Positions 21,596 to 31,482 of a stretch of 64,000 nt of DNA are shown in pieces. The number at the start of each line of letters is the position of its first letter. Positions within the stretch are counted from its first letter, which is position 1. The notes under the pieces were generated by a model. It made no database searches and was not told where the DNA came from. It saw nothing but the letters and a program-made list of their open reading frames with translations. The stretch is from Choristoneura fumiferana (Eukaryota > Arthropoda > Insecta > Lepidoptera > Tortricidae), in assembly GCF_025370935.1 (NCBI RefSeq), contig NC_133472.1, forward strand, positions 29,328,407 through 29,392,406, read 5' to 3'. The translations under genes and the position numbers were made by a program.

Positions 21596-24500
21596 ATGCC
21601 ACGCGCTCGGAAGCGGAAGCGAACGCAGCGGCACACGAGGAGCCGCTCAACCAGTTCCAGTACGTCCGTGCCTTCGTCCAGCTCGTCGAGCTCGAGCAGC
21701 AGCAGTGGGCAGAGGTCGAGGCAAAGGAGAAGAAAGGACCGTAAGCAGTCACAAACTGTGAGTCAAAATGTGATATTATCATCAGTGATCCCCGAATACG
21801 ACCCTTTGGTAGATAATATAGACATGTGGCTTAATGTGGTCCAAGCAAATGCTCGAGCGTTCGGCTGGTCAGATAATATGGTTAAGTACCAAGCGTTGCA
21901 AAAATTGAGAAATTCTGCTAAAACGTGGCTAGATTCCTTGCAAAAAAATGAGACTAGGTGGACTACGTGGAGGTGGAGGCAGTGGCGTAATACTTTGTCT
22001 GATACGTTTCAAACAAAGCGTTGTATGTACAAATTAATTAAACAATTAGTGGACACTAAACCGACTAACAATCAATCCTTGTACGAATTCTTTTTCCAGC
22101 AAAAAGGAAAGATAGACAGGCTGCAGTTAGGATTTACCGAGAGGGATATTGTTTCAATAATCGTAGGCTCAATCGGAGATAGTAGTATAAGCACGGCAGC
22201 TGATGCAGGCAATTTTAAGTATTGTGATGATTTGGCAGCCTTCTTGCACGGCAAAATCCACACAGTTACAGATACGACAAAACCACAATCTATTCAAAAA
22301 ACTTTTACGCTTCCTAAGCCAGTGCTGCAACGTCATGGACAATCTAGTCACAATAATAACGATAAAGGTGCTACAAGCGGAGCATCAGAGCCTGCTACTA
22401 GTACCAACACCACGCATACTAACATTGCCTGTTATCGTTGTGGTGACGTAGGACATAGACGGAATAACTGTTCAATAAAAGACACTGTACGTTGTACCTC
22501 TTGTAGCAGAGTAGGTCATTTAGAAGCGGCATGTAGGACTAAGTTAAAACCTAAACCTGAAAAAGAGGCCGAAGTTAAAATGATTTCAGCCTCTCAATCA
22601 AAACAAAAATTTTATAAGAAGGTAGATTTGAATAATACGGAATGCAAGGCGTTCTTTGATATGGGTAGTGATTGTTCCCTCATTACTACGCAATTAGTAA
22701 AACATTGCCAATTAAAGAGTTTTAGTCTAAATAAACCTGTTAATCTAGTTGGTTTTACAAATGAGTCATCGGTTCAAGTCAGCCGAGCTGTAGTAACAAC
22801 TCTAAAGGTCGATACTATAGAATTATTAATTACGTTGTATGTTGTAGATACGTTATCCGGGTGCGAGTTATTAATTGGACGTAATTTTACAGAGGACTCT
22901 AGTATAATGTATTCTCGTGTTGGGGATGTGCTGACTTTTGAACCAGTTTGTAATTTGAATATTAATATTGTCGATAGCGACTTGTTTAGCGGCATTCCTC
23001 ATGAACATTTACCGTTATTAAAAAATATTTTTACAAAATACCCTCAATGTATTTCCAAAGATTTGTCCAGTTTAGGCAAAACATCTTGTGTCGAGTTATC
23101 AATTGAACTCACGTCGGACAAACCGGTTTTTCAGCGACCATACAGAATGTCGGAATCGGAAAAGGTTGTTACACGGGAATTAATTGATGACTTGCTTAAA
23201 AATGGCATAATTCGCAACAGTTGCTCTTCTTATGCTAGCCCAGTCCTTTTAGTCGAAAAATCATCCGGAGGTAAGCGTCTGTGTATAGATTATCGGCAGT
23301 TAAATAAAATAACCGTTAAAGAAAAATATCCCATGCCAGTAATCGAAGATCTTGTAGATCGATTACGCGGTTGTAAGTATTACACCTCTTTAGACTTAAA
23401 AAGTGGGTACTACCAGATTGGTATAAATCCGAAGGACGCGCACAAAACTGCATTCGTAACACCTGATGGCCATTTCGAATTTATAAGAATGCCTTTCGGT
23501 CTTTGCAATGGACCATCAGTGTTTCAAAGATTGATGAATACAGTTTTGGGTAATTTACGTTTTGGTAGGGTTATCTGTTACATGGATGACGTACTTATAG
23601 CCACAGAAACGCTGGAAGAAAACGCAGCGTGCTTAGAGATGGTGTTAGAACTTTTGGTAACTAACGGATTAACTATTAACCTTGATAAGTGCTCGTTTTT
23701 TCGTAGTAATACCACATTTTTGGGGTATGAAATATCTGAACGTGGTATACGTCCAAGTACAAGAAAACTAAAAGCAGTGACAGAATATCCTACGCCTAAA
23801 ACTGTGCATCAGTTACGCCAATTTTTAGGATTGATTAATTATTTCAGAAAGTTTATAAGAAACTGCGCAATTCTTTGCAAACCACTAACTAACTTATTAA
23901 AAAAGGGGGTAGTTTGGTGTTGGGGTTCTGAACAAGAAGATACTGTAACAAAGTTAAAACGAGAACTTGTCGATAACGCGGTACTTGATATTTTTAATCC
24001 TAAATTGCCGATTAACTTGTACACAGACGCTAGCCAAGACGGATTAGGATGTATTCTAATGCAAGAAACCGACAAAGGTGAGAGGCCAGTTCATTTTTAT
24101 AGCCGCCAAACTACCAATGATGAAAAAAAACTCCACTCTTTTGAACTTGAGCTCTTAGCAATCGTAGTAGGACTACAGAAGTTCCGGCATTACCTAATAG
24201 GTACACATTTTAAAATTACTACAGATTGTAATGCGGTGAAACATGCATTGAGTAAACAACAAATAGTACCACGTATAAGTAGGTGGGTTTTGTATACTCA
24301 AGAGTTCACGTTTGACGTGATCCATAGGGCAGGGTGTCAGATGCAGCATGTAGATGCATTAAGCAGGAATCCTGTACGTGACGATACAGTTAAAGATTCA
24401 GCTATTATGTCCATCACGGAAGGCGATTGGTTGTTAGCTATACAATTACAGGATCCAGGGATTTGTAGTATCCGCGAAATCTTACTGTCAGGTGAGGCCG

Positions 24501-25648
24501 AAGCGAATAAAAAGATTTTTAAAGAATACGAGGTTTTAGGCAACAAGGTGTACCGACGCACTGAATATGGTAGGCGGTGGTTAGTTCCAAAACGTTGTAT
24601 TTGGTATGTAATACGAGCTAATCATGACGACGTGGGGCATTTCGCAGTGGATAAGACCATTGAAAGAATTCGATCAAAATATTGGTTTCCTCGATTAAAA
24701 AAAACTGTTTCAAAATATATTAAAAACTGTTTAAACTGTATATATTACAAAAATATTCATGGTAAAAAACCAGGAAAATTATACCCGATTCCAAAGTACG
24801 CCAGACCTTTTCATACCCTCCACGTTGATCATCTCGGTCCCTTTGTAAAAACTACCCAGCAAAATAGCTATTTATTAGTACTTGTCGATTCATTTACAAA
24901 GTTCGTGTTTATTTCTGCTGTGAAAAATACAAAAAGTATTGTTACGATTAACGAGCTACAGAAAATATTTAAGGTATTTGGGAATCCTAAAAGATTGATT
25001 TGTGATGCCGGAAGTGCATTCACTTCCAAATTATTCGCTGAATTTTGCAACGCTAGGAATATAAGAGCTCATGTTATCGCGACCGCCATGGCCCGCTCGA
25101 ACGGCCAGGTCGAACGCTATAACCAGACTGTCCTGGAGGCATTACGAAGCTTGGGCGCAGACACAGAAAATAATAAATGGGACCTACATATCACTACCAT
25201 ACAGCAAGGTATCAACAGCACTATAAATAAAACTACAGCCGCTGTGCCCAGCGAGGTGTTTTTTGGATATAGGATTCGGATGGATAGTGACGCAGCTATA
25301 GATGATGGTACTGAGCAGCCCATTGACGTCACAGCATTAAGAAATAGAGTAGATTTAAATATCAAAAAGGATGCTGAGCGCCAAAAGGCATATTTTGACG
25401 CAAAAAGAAAAGAAGCGGCCCAGTATAAAGTGGGTGATCTGGTCGTACTGAAAATTCCGAGCCAGTCAAATGACGGCCAGAGTACCAAACTATTGCCACT
25501 ATTTAAAGGCCCGTTTCAAGTCACAGAGGTTCTGGGACATGATAGGTACAAAGTCGCAGACTTAAGAGGCGCTGAAAGAAGTTCAAAAAAATATGATGGC
25601 ATCGCCTGCATCGAAAACATGAAGCCATGGATTCGAATAGCAGAATAA
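21596..25648 (+). CDS. Ty3/gypsy gag-pol polyprotein, 1350 residues
   Basis: A single frame codes for the proteins needed to package and copy the element's RNA and insert the DNA copy. The N-terminus (residues 1-55) is Arg/Ser-rich with a long Ser run. A gag region follows, with two CCHC zinc knuckles at about 279-292 (CYRCGDVGHRRNNC) and 301-314 (CTSCSRVGHLEAAC). The protease active site is FFDMGSD with Asp355; the usual form is DTG or DSG, so Met is unusual. Reverse transcriptase has YMDD at 662, and RNase H has YTDAS with Asp811. Integrase has an H-H-C-C region (about 1010-1055) and a catalytic triad at Asp1078 (HVDHLGP), Asp1137 (CDAGSAF) and Glu1173 (NGQVERYN), giving DD35E. No stop or frameshift interrupts it. 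The start ATG is the first in frame after the LTR. Confidence 0.95.
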   Translation: MPRARKRKRTQRHTRSRSTSSSTSVPSSSSSSSSSSSGQRSRQRRRKDRKQSQTVSQNVILSSVIPEYDPLVDNIDMWLNVVQANARAFGWSDNMVKYQALQKLRNSAKTWLDSLQKNETRWTTWRWRQWRNTLSDTFQTKRCMYKLIKQLVDTKPTNNQSLYEFFFQQKGKIDRLQLGFTERDIVSIIVGSIGDSSISTAADAGNFKYCDDLAAFLHGKIHTVTDTTKPQSIQKTFTLPKPVLQRHGQSSHNNNDKGATSGASEPATSTNTTHTNIACYRCGDVGHRRNNCSIKDTVRCTSCSRVGHLEAACRTKLKPKPEKEAEVKMISASQSKQKFYKKVDLNNTECKAFFDMGSDCSLITTQLVKHCQLKSFSLNKPVNLVGFTNESSVQVSRAVVTTLKVDTIELLITLYVVDTLSGCELLIGRNFTEDSSIMYSRVGDVLTFEPVCNLNINIVDSDLFSGIPHEHLPLLKNIFTKYPQCISKDLSSLGKTSCVELSIELTSDKPVFQRPYRMSESEKVVTRELIDDLLKNGIIRNSCSSYASPVLLVEKSSGGKRLCIDYRQLNKITVKEKYPMPVIEDLVDRLRGCKYYTSLDLKSGYYQIGINPKDAHKTAFVTPDGHFEFIRMPFGLCNGPSVFQRLMNTVLGNLRFGRVICYMDDVLIATETLEENAACLEMVLELLVTNGLTINLDKCSFFRSNTTFLGYEISERGIRPSTRKLKAVTEYPTPKTVHQLRQFLGLINYFRKFIRNCAILCKPLTNLLKKGVVWCWGSEQEDTVTKLKRELVDNAVLDIFNPKLPINLYTDASQDGLGCILMQETDKGERPVHFYSRQTTNDEKKLHSFELELLAIVVGLQKFRHYLIGTHFKITTDCNAVKHALSKQQIVPRISRWVLYTQEFTFDVIHRAGCQMQHVDALSRNPVRDDTVKDSAIMSITEGDWLLAIQLQDPGICSIREILLSGEAEANKKIFKEYEVLGNKVYRRTEYGRRWLVPKRCIWYVIRANHDDVGHFAVDKTIERIRSKYWFPRLKKTVSKYIKNCLNCIYYKNIHGKKPGKLYPIPKYARPFHTLHVDHLGPFVKTTQQNSYLLVLVDSFTKFVFISAVKNTKSIVTINELQKIFKVFGNPKRLICDAGSAFTSKLFAEFCNARNIRAHVIATAMARSNGQVERYNQTVLEALRSLGADTENNKWDLHITTIQQGINSTINKTTAAVPSEVFFGYRIRMDSDAAIDDGTEQPIDVTALRNRVDLNIKKDAERQKAYFDAKRKEAAQYKVGDLVVLKIPSQSNDGQSTKLLPLFKGPFQVTEVLGHDRYKVADLRGAERSSKKYDGIACIENMKPWIRIAE

Positions 25649-26108
25649 CAAGCCACCGGATGTTGTCGATACATATATTTAAGGTAAAGCATTGCATTAT
25701 GATAAACTTAAAATTAAATTAAAGACTTGTTGTGTTAGTAAATGAAAACAATCTTTATTTCAGGCAAAATATTTTTCAATTCTTAATACAATAATGAGCA
25801 AAGTACAATTAATTTATGAACTAGCGGCCTAATGCTTCCAGCTCTGAACATTCCTTAAAAAGTGAATTGTATAACATGCAATAGGAATCTGTGATGAACG
25901 CTGTTGCATTGGGAATTTGGTGATACACGGCTAGAGTAAATATTAAACGTTACTTAGTCCAAACCAAGAGTCTCAAACAATTCACTTATTTACGGTTGGA
26001 GTTGGAAGTGAAAGCAAAGCAGACTAGGTCTAGCGACCATGACCTTACAATTTATAAAACACAGTGCATTTATGTTCACAGCTGCCGCATCAGGCCCCAA
26101 CGACGTTC

Positions 26109-26138
26109 GAGGACGAACTCGTCCTCAGGACGGCCGGA
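26109..26138 (+). promoter_or_regulatory. Hairpin and putative plus-strand priming region before the 3' LTR
   Basis: GAGGACG, AACT, CGTCCTC forms a perfect 7-bp stem immediately before CAGGACGGCCGGA and the LTR. The polypurine tract expected here is poor, so priming may use this short purine-rich stretch. The assignment is inferred from position. Confidence 0.45.
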
Positions 26139-26625
26139 TGTTGTCGCCACCGTGGTGATTATGCGACGACGTTGGCAACACCGGGTGTGACGTATCCAGA
26201 GCTGTCAGATTGCACGTTTTAAAAAAGCCAGACGGACGGCGGGAGCTCACTTTTGCTCTCATCATTGGCAGCCAACGGACGATCCAGCCAGTACACGCAG
26301 CAGCTCAGTATAAGTACCTTGTATCGATCACTCACTCCCTAATTATTATATGTATATCCGTGTAATCTATTTAAAGATATTGTTCATACATAGATACTCT
26401 AATTAAAAATAGATAATTCCCAAGTACATTGAGAATATGAATTTAATATATGTGATGTGCCTTTCTTGTATATTTGATTGTTCAGTACACCTGTACCTAA
26501 TATTAATTTCTATGTAGGATAGATATAGCTACGTCCCTTGCATACTTAAGTGCAGTTTAAGTAATCAGAGTCGAAATGATGGTATTGAAATAAATGTGTT
26601 CTATATTATTGGTTGTTTTATGTTA
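26139..26625 (+). repeat. Ty3/gypsy 3' LTR
   Basis: Same sequence as 21079-21565 except for three small differences. Ends GTTTTATGTTA, followed by unrelated flank ATTTGGAAAT. Confidence 0.92.
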
Positions 26626-26756
26626 ATTTGGAAATAATTCCGATCCGCATTAGCGATCCCTTCAAATAGTGAACCCGCTGTGTTAATAATAAAGTTGTGT
26701 TAAATACTTGTGATGTGTAGATATCATTTAATAATATATTGTAAATCTGTTTAAAA

Positions 26757-26893
26757 AATATATACCTCGTTAAGTTTTTTGCCGGATTCTTCTCAACAGA
26801 CGTTTTTCAGAACCGGTGGTAGTTTTATTTTGACATTCATAAGTGCTTGTTATAGCCTAAATTGAATATAGATATTTTGACTTTGACTTTGAA
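26757..26893 (+). repeat. LINE 3' end with (TTTGAC)n tail
   Basis: TTTTTTGCCGGATTCTTCTC, AGAACCGGTGGTAG, GACATTCATAAGTGCTTG and AGCCTAAATTGAATA, ending in repeated TTTGACTTTGAC. This order is familiar as the 3' tail of a lepidopteran non-LTR retrotransposon. No reverse transcriptase is present, so it is a 5'-truncated fragment. Confidence 0.6.
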
Positions 26894-27040
26894 TACCGAT
26901 ACTAAATCTAGCATGATCAAAATTCTCGCTATATTTATCCTTCCGCTTGTTGGGCTAATGAACGTGGGATGGTAATGGCGTTTAACTGAGCGAATGTTCA
27001 GCTTGAAACCTTCTATGTGTTGGTAACGAGACGAAATATA

Positions 27041-27383
27041 TCCTACTATAATACGAGTATTATAAATACGAAAGTTTGTGAGTGAGTGAGACGCTGAATC
27101 GGCTGGACGGATTTGGATGAAATTTAGTAAGTAGATAGCTGGACATCTGGAATAAAAGATAGGCTACTTTTTATTCCGATAACGGGATAGGGATAAAATC
27201 TCGAAACAACAACCGCTGGGCTTAGACTCATGAAATTCGACATGATTGTTTTTAATGTAATGTCAATGAAAACCGCGATTTAATTTACGGGAGTTCCCAC
27301 GGGATTTCTTTTTAAATCCCGAAATTTCAATTTGGCTGCTGGATCTAATGATTTGCGTGCGCGTAGCCGCGGATAAACACTAG
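27041..27383 (+). mobile_element. Helitron-like element, A|TC...CTAG|T, 343 bp
   Basis: Begins TCCTACTATAATACGAGTAT after an A. It contains GAATCGGCTGGACGGATTTG and a CCCGAAAT/CACGGGAT segment, and ends GCCGCGGATAAACACTAG before a T. Border rules match those at 19173-19402. Non-autonomous; no Rep/helicase. Confidence 0.65.
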
Positions 27384-27411
27384 TAATAAATAAAATAATA
27401 ATAAACAAATA

Positions 27412-27642
27412 TCATGGGACACTTGACACCAATTGACCTAGTCCCAACTAAGCAAAGCTTGTACTATGTATACTAGGCAATGGATAAACGTACTTATATA
27501 GATAAATACATACTTAAATACATATTAAACATCCAAGACCCGAGAACAAATATTCGTATTATTCATACAAATATCTGCCCCGGCCGGGAATCGAACCCGG
27601 GACCTCAAGCTTCGTAGTCCGTCGTCTATATTTAATATAAAT
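27412..27642 (-). mobile_element. tRNA-derived SINE (second family), minus strand
   Basis: In complement it starts GACGACGGACTACGAAGC, then the B-box-like GGGTTCGATTCCCGG, then AATACGAATATTTGTTCTCG and GTTTAATATGTATTTAAGTA, ending GTCAATTGGTGTCAAGTGTC. Related plus-strand copies lie at 39838-40095 and 45967-46213. The A-box part of the head is missing or diverged here. Confidence 0.75.
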
Positions 27643-28035
27643 ACCCGTCAGTATCATGGTTCTTTCATTACGCACCTGTCTATATAATCCTGTTAGCGTT
27701 GACGTGCACTACACGTGACCAAAAACCTTGATTTTCGATGAAAGGCGATACGATACAGGCTGAATTTAAAATGAGCCCTGCTACAAGTTTATGAGATACG
27801 TCATGACAGCAAATTAACGTTAGATATGGGTGTTTTTCTTTTTTCTGTACTGCATCCATTCCACTGTATAAATGCGTTTATTCAATACGAAATAATCCAT
27901 TTTATAATCTTGTATTTTTTTAGCTTTGCTCGTTTTCATACTTTAATGCTTATATCTTTTACTTTCTGTTTAAGGCTTTTTCTTATTTTTTGTATACCAT
28001 TTAATTTCCTTTACAGTTCAATTTGTAATTTACAG
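27643..28035. other. AT-rich spacer
   Basis: The frame 27826-28095 is T-rich (Phe/Leu/Ile) and runs into a SINE; I see no domain and treat it as chance. Confidence 0.4.
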
Positions 28036-28039
28036 TTAG

Positions 28040-28244
28040 TTTTTTTTTATTATACGACTGGATGGCAAACGAGCAAGTGGGTCTCCTTATGGTAAGAGAT
28101 CATCACCGCCCATAAACATCTGCAACACCAGGGGTATAGGGGGCTAAGATGGGATACCTCACGTGCCAGTAATTTCATCGGCTGTCTTACTCTCGACACC
28201 GAAACACAACAGTGCAAGCACTGCTGCTTCACGGCAGGATTAGT
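28040..28244 (-). mobile_element. Bm1-like SINE, 5'-truncated
   Basis: A T-run, then GACTGGATGGCAAACGAGCA and CTTCACGGCAGGATTAG at the right. It lacks the GGTAGGACC head. A short TTAGT at both ends may be its target duplication. Confidence 0.75.
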
Positions 28245-28433
28245 CTGGCTTTTAAATGATTTTGCTTTTTTTTTTTTTCGAGTTTGATTTTATGTCAATT
28301 GTATTCGATGATAGGTTGTTGATTTATTAATCACCTACCTACATTTACATACCTATTTCTAGCACAATTGTGTACATTGACACAAGAAATGACAAAAAAA
28401 CAGAAAATAGGCTTTTTAACACGCTTGTTTTTA

Positions 28434-28600
28434 GGGTTCCGGAGCCAAAATGGCAAAAACGGAACCCTTATAGTTTCGCCATGTCTGTCTGTCTGTCCGT
28501 CCGCGACTTTTCAGGGACTACCAACGCTTCTATCAACCTGCGCTTCTATCTCGCGACTATCAACCTGGTTTGAGGGTGAATTGTTTGTTTTTTTTAACTT
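28434..28600 (+). repeat. TGTCTGTC/GGAACCC repeat fragment
   Basis: GGGTTCCGGAGCCAAAATGG, ACGGAACCCTTATAGTTTCG and CCATGTCTGTCTGTCTGTCC match the start of the family seen at 61506. 3' truncated. Confidence 0.65.
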
Positions 28601-29126
28601 TTCAGCCAGTCGATGTTTCCTTAAAATATGTATACTTAGAGAATCATATTAATTTTTAGAAGTCAATTTTAGAATCGTACAAAACCTCGCCCAGCTCTGT
28701 TATAGCAGCCGCAATGACCATTCAATGTTGACATAATTCGACCCAACTTTTTCAATTTAGCTCTTCCGACTTCGGGAGTAATCCTTAGCGGAACCAATGG
28801 AGCAATTTAATTGAAGCTTCCAAATTATCTTAGCTTATTTAAAACGAAATTTCTACGTCAGATAATAACGAAGCATTGAATGTTTAAAAGTACATGTTAT
28901 CTGAACATTGGAAGAGATTAAAAGTTATCTCTTTAAGAATAAGATTCGTTGTACGTTCCAAAGGGTTTGTAAGTTACTACATTTAGCGATTGAACGGTTT
29001 CTAGCATGGAAACTGGAATGGATTTTTTTTTCCATCAAATTTGAGTTTATTTTTTCATTGCAGCAGGGTAAAGATGTGAAACACGGACGTCGCATGGTGT
29101 ATTTCAATCTTGTATCTAACGAAAAT

Positions 29127-29192
29127 GGGCGGTGGTGATCTCTTACCATCGAGACCCACTTGCTCGTTTGCCATCCAGTCGAAAAAAAAAAT
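29127..29192 (+). mobile_element. Bm1-like SINE 3' end fragment
   Basis: GGGCGGTGGTGATCTCTTAC, CACTTGCTCGTTTGCCATCC and CAGTCG plus an A-run. Only the last ~65 bases are present. It abuts the dispersed repeat at 29193-29421. Confidence 0.75.
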
Positions 29193-29421
29193 GTTAGAAA
29201 ACCTCCGACTTTGTCACTTCAAAGTTCAATATCTCAAAAACGGCTAAACCTATTTTGATGAAACATGTCTAAGAACCATCACTAGAAAACCTCCTTTAAA
29301 ATAATAAAAAAACGCATTCAAATTTAAGCTACGGTGCTGCAGCCAGACACACAGATAGACAGACAGACAGACACACATAGCGGTCAAACTTAAAACACCC
29401 CTCTTTTTGCGTCGGGGGTTG
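29193..29421 (-). repeat. Dispersed repeat (CCCCCGACGC family), copy 3, minus strand
   Basis: In complement it begins AACCCCCGACGCAAAAAGAG and ends near CAAAGTCGGAGGTTTTCT. Best preserved of the three copies, including the (GTCT)n block. Confidence 0.65.
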
Positions 29422-30431
29422 ATAATAGGGATTTTTTTCTCGACTAAGCCCATGGTGTGGGAATAGGTGGGAAACTCATATTTAAAATACCACAAACGGG
29501 ACATATCACGCTAAACACCCAAGTAATATTTACCTCGATGTTTCGACCAATTATCGTCACTTTTTTTTACAGTCGTGACAACCGACGCTGTTGAGTAAGG
29601 AACAATAGTAATATACCAAACAAATTTCCAACCATTTGTTTAATATTAGTCGTATAAATAATTAATTTATGGACCGTCGGGTGGGTTTGTCGTACGTTTG
29701 ATTGATGGTCACTAAATTTCCTGCGTCTCGGCCACTCTAGCCAGACCCTTGACGTTTGCCTCATGTCAGGATCTAAGTAGGAATCGCTGATTGCGTAGGC
29801 GGCAGAGAGGTCGTGATAGACTGGTTGTCTGAGCCCTATTAATCTTATCATGTCGGCGAGGCATCTTGGCGGCTTTTAAGGCAACACGTCGGTTAATATT
29901 GGATGAAATTGGTGTAATGTCGCAGGAAACTTGTCTGACTTAATCTGATAGAAGGCATCTTTGTGTGGATATTTTTGATTTGAGAAGTACAGCTAATAAG
30001 CTAACTCTACCCACAGAACCAATTAATAGAAGGAATAAACATTTTATTGCATGAAATGTTATTGCTGGCATTTCCTTCCAGACTCGATTTCCACTCTTTT
30101 TACACTACTGCTCCAAGGAGTGTCATGTTTTCGAGAGAATTGGTATCGTAAGGTCTTTTTGACGTTAAAGTCCTGCTTGTGATTGGCTCATTTAGTTACA
30201 AAAGCAATCACAAATGTGACATTAATATCAAAGTGGGACCTCGCCATGCTAGCGCCAACTTGTAAAGAGACGTGTACCCACCTTTTGCACGTTAGGTGTG
30301 CATTTTCACTAAAACATGTGTGTACGCGCATAGTTAAGGAAAAGTTAAATATTGTCAGTTTGTGACGTTTTATTCCACATTCAATGTAAGGAAAATCGTC
30401 ACAAAACTGACAACTTTTAACTTTACGCCGT
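29422..30431. other. Spacer; a moderately GC-rich patch without recognised product
   Basis: A minus-strand open frame lies at 29567-29851, but its sequence matches no domain I recognise. Near 30360-30420 a segment (TTTAACTTTACG and CTGACAA words) partly inverts 30330-30360. No splice-bounded exon is convincing. Confidence 0.35.
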
Positions 30432-30439
30432 TGCTAGGT

Positions 30440-30578
30440 TTTTTTATTAACTGAATGGCAAACGAGCAAGGGTCTCCTGATGATAAGAGATCACCACCGC
30501 CCATAGACACCTGCAACACCAGGGATTGCAGATGCGTTGCTAACCTAGAGGCCTAAGATGGGATACCTCAAGTGCCAG
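30440..30578 (-). mobile_element. Bm1-like SINE, 5'-truncated, 8-bp target duplication
   Basis: A T-run, AACTGAATGGCAAACGAGCA, ACACCTGCAACACCAGG and AAGATGGGATACCTCAAGTG. Flanked by TGCTAGGT at 30432-30439 and 30579-30586. Confidence 0.85.
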
Positions 30579-30586
30579 TGCTAGGT

Positions 30587-31166
30587 AGATGTTTAAATAA
30601 AATGCCCAGGTACTAACCAAATTGTCAATTAAACGTGGACCTTTATGTAGAAGTTTTGTTGGTAAGATTGTTTTTTTGGAGTCTTTTGTATTATATTTAA
30701 ATTCCAAATTTTTACTTTTACGGTCATGCCGTAAAACTTAATGAAAAATACAAAACTGAAAAATCCATCCAATCCAACTGGGAAAATTTATTTAAGAATA
30801 TAAACTTATAGAAAATACAATCATATACCTAGAGCTAAATACTACTAAATAATAAATCTACTAGCTGACTTAAATAATATTTTTTATTATAAAAAAAGAC
30901 CGCCTCGAATCGTTCCTGGCGCAAAGGTGCCCAACACCGCTTGCCGCGTTCCCGCGTTGAACGGTGATAGATAGCCTTTGCATCCAATCTTAATTTGATT
31001 GCTTAATAACGATATCTCTTGTCCGGGTGAGTTCCAATGGAATGCCGAAAGTTTCTCGATGAGGGCTACGGTATAGATGTCGCCAGCGTCACTGCTTAAG
31101 TGGCTAAATAAGAAACAAACAAGCTGATATATGTGGTGCATAGGGAAAATTCGTGTCTGTACCGTT
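30587..31166. other. Spacer with an unassigned minus-strand open frame
   Basis: The frame 30887-31141 (84 codons) includes FHWNSPGQEISLL and FAPGTIRGGLFL. Codon composition is coding-like but no family is recognised, and there is no clear splice or promoter context. Confidence 0.35.
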
Positions 31167-31239
31167 GACCAGCAGTGGTGTAGCGGTATTCACGCGGTAC
31201 GGAATACCGAGGACCTGGGTTCGATTCCTAGTGCTGGTC
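31167..31239 (+). repeat. tRNA-like 73-nt unit, head of a SINE (third family)
   Basis: GACCAGC at the start pairs perfectly with GCTGGTC at the end. The T-arm (CTGGG, TTCGATT, CCTAG) folds correctly, and TGGTGTAGCGG is A-box-like. The anticodon arm has only a 5-base loop (CGGTA/TACCG around CGGAA), so a working tRNA is unlikely. It is followed by TTATTTTTCTGG. Best read as a tRNA-derived SINE head; the rest may run into the N gap. Confidence 0.65.
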
Positions 31240-31382
31240 TTATTTTTCTGGTTTTTCTGTGCATCTATATTTCAGTTTGTATTTTCAATGTATCAATGGT
31301 ATTTTCGATTCGCAGTTGTATGATGTATGCAAGAACTCATCGCAACATCCTTCAATAGTTTTATTAAAACTGCCACCGAATT

Positions 31383-31482
31383 NNNNNNNNNNNNNNNNNN
31401 NNNNNNNNNNNNNNNNNNNNNNNNNNNNNNNNNNNNNNNNNNNNNNNNNNNNNNNNNNNNNNNNNNNNNNNNNNNNNNNNNN
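31383..31482. other. Assembly gap (100 N)
   Basis: A run of exactly 100 unknown bases, a conventional scaffold gap of unknown true size. Frames crossing it are meaningless. Confidence 0.98.

Larger units (their letters stand above)
21079..26625 (+). mobile_element. Ty3/gypsy LTR retrotransposon, intact, plus strand
   Basis: Two 487-bp LTRs (21079-21565, 26139-26625) differ at only three sites: an A-run of 7 against 6, CACTTTG against CACTTTTG, and CTATACTATT against CTATATTATT. Between them is one uninterrupted gag-pol frame (21596-25648). The element thus looks recently inserted and may still be able to move. No target duplication could be found: the flanks are TATGA and ATTTG. No envelope frame follows pol; 25649-26138 is non-coding and ends with a hairpin next to the LTR. 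Confidence 0.94.

Noticed and set aside
27826..28095. Hydrophobic plus-strand open frame resembling a membrane protein
   Set aside because: T-rich sequence automatically yields Phe/Leu/Ile; the frame ends inside a Bm1-like SINE.
31167..31239. Functional tRNA gene
   Set aside because: The acceptor and T-arms fold, but the anticodon loop has five bases and the downstream sequence matches SINE-like context.
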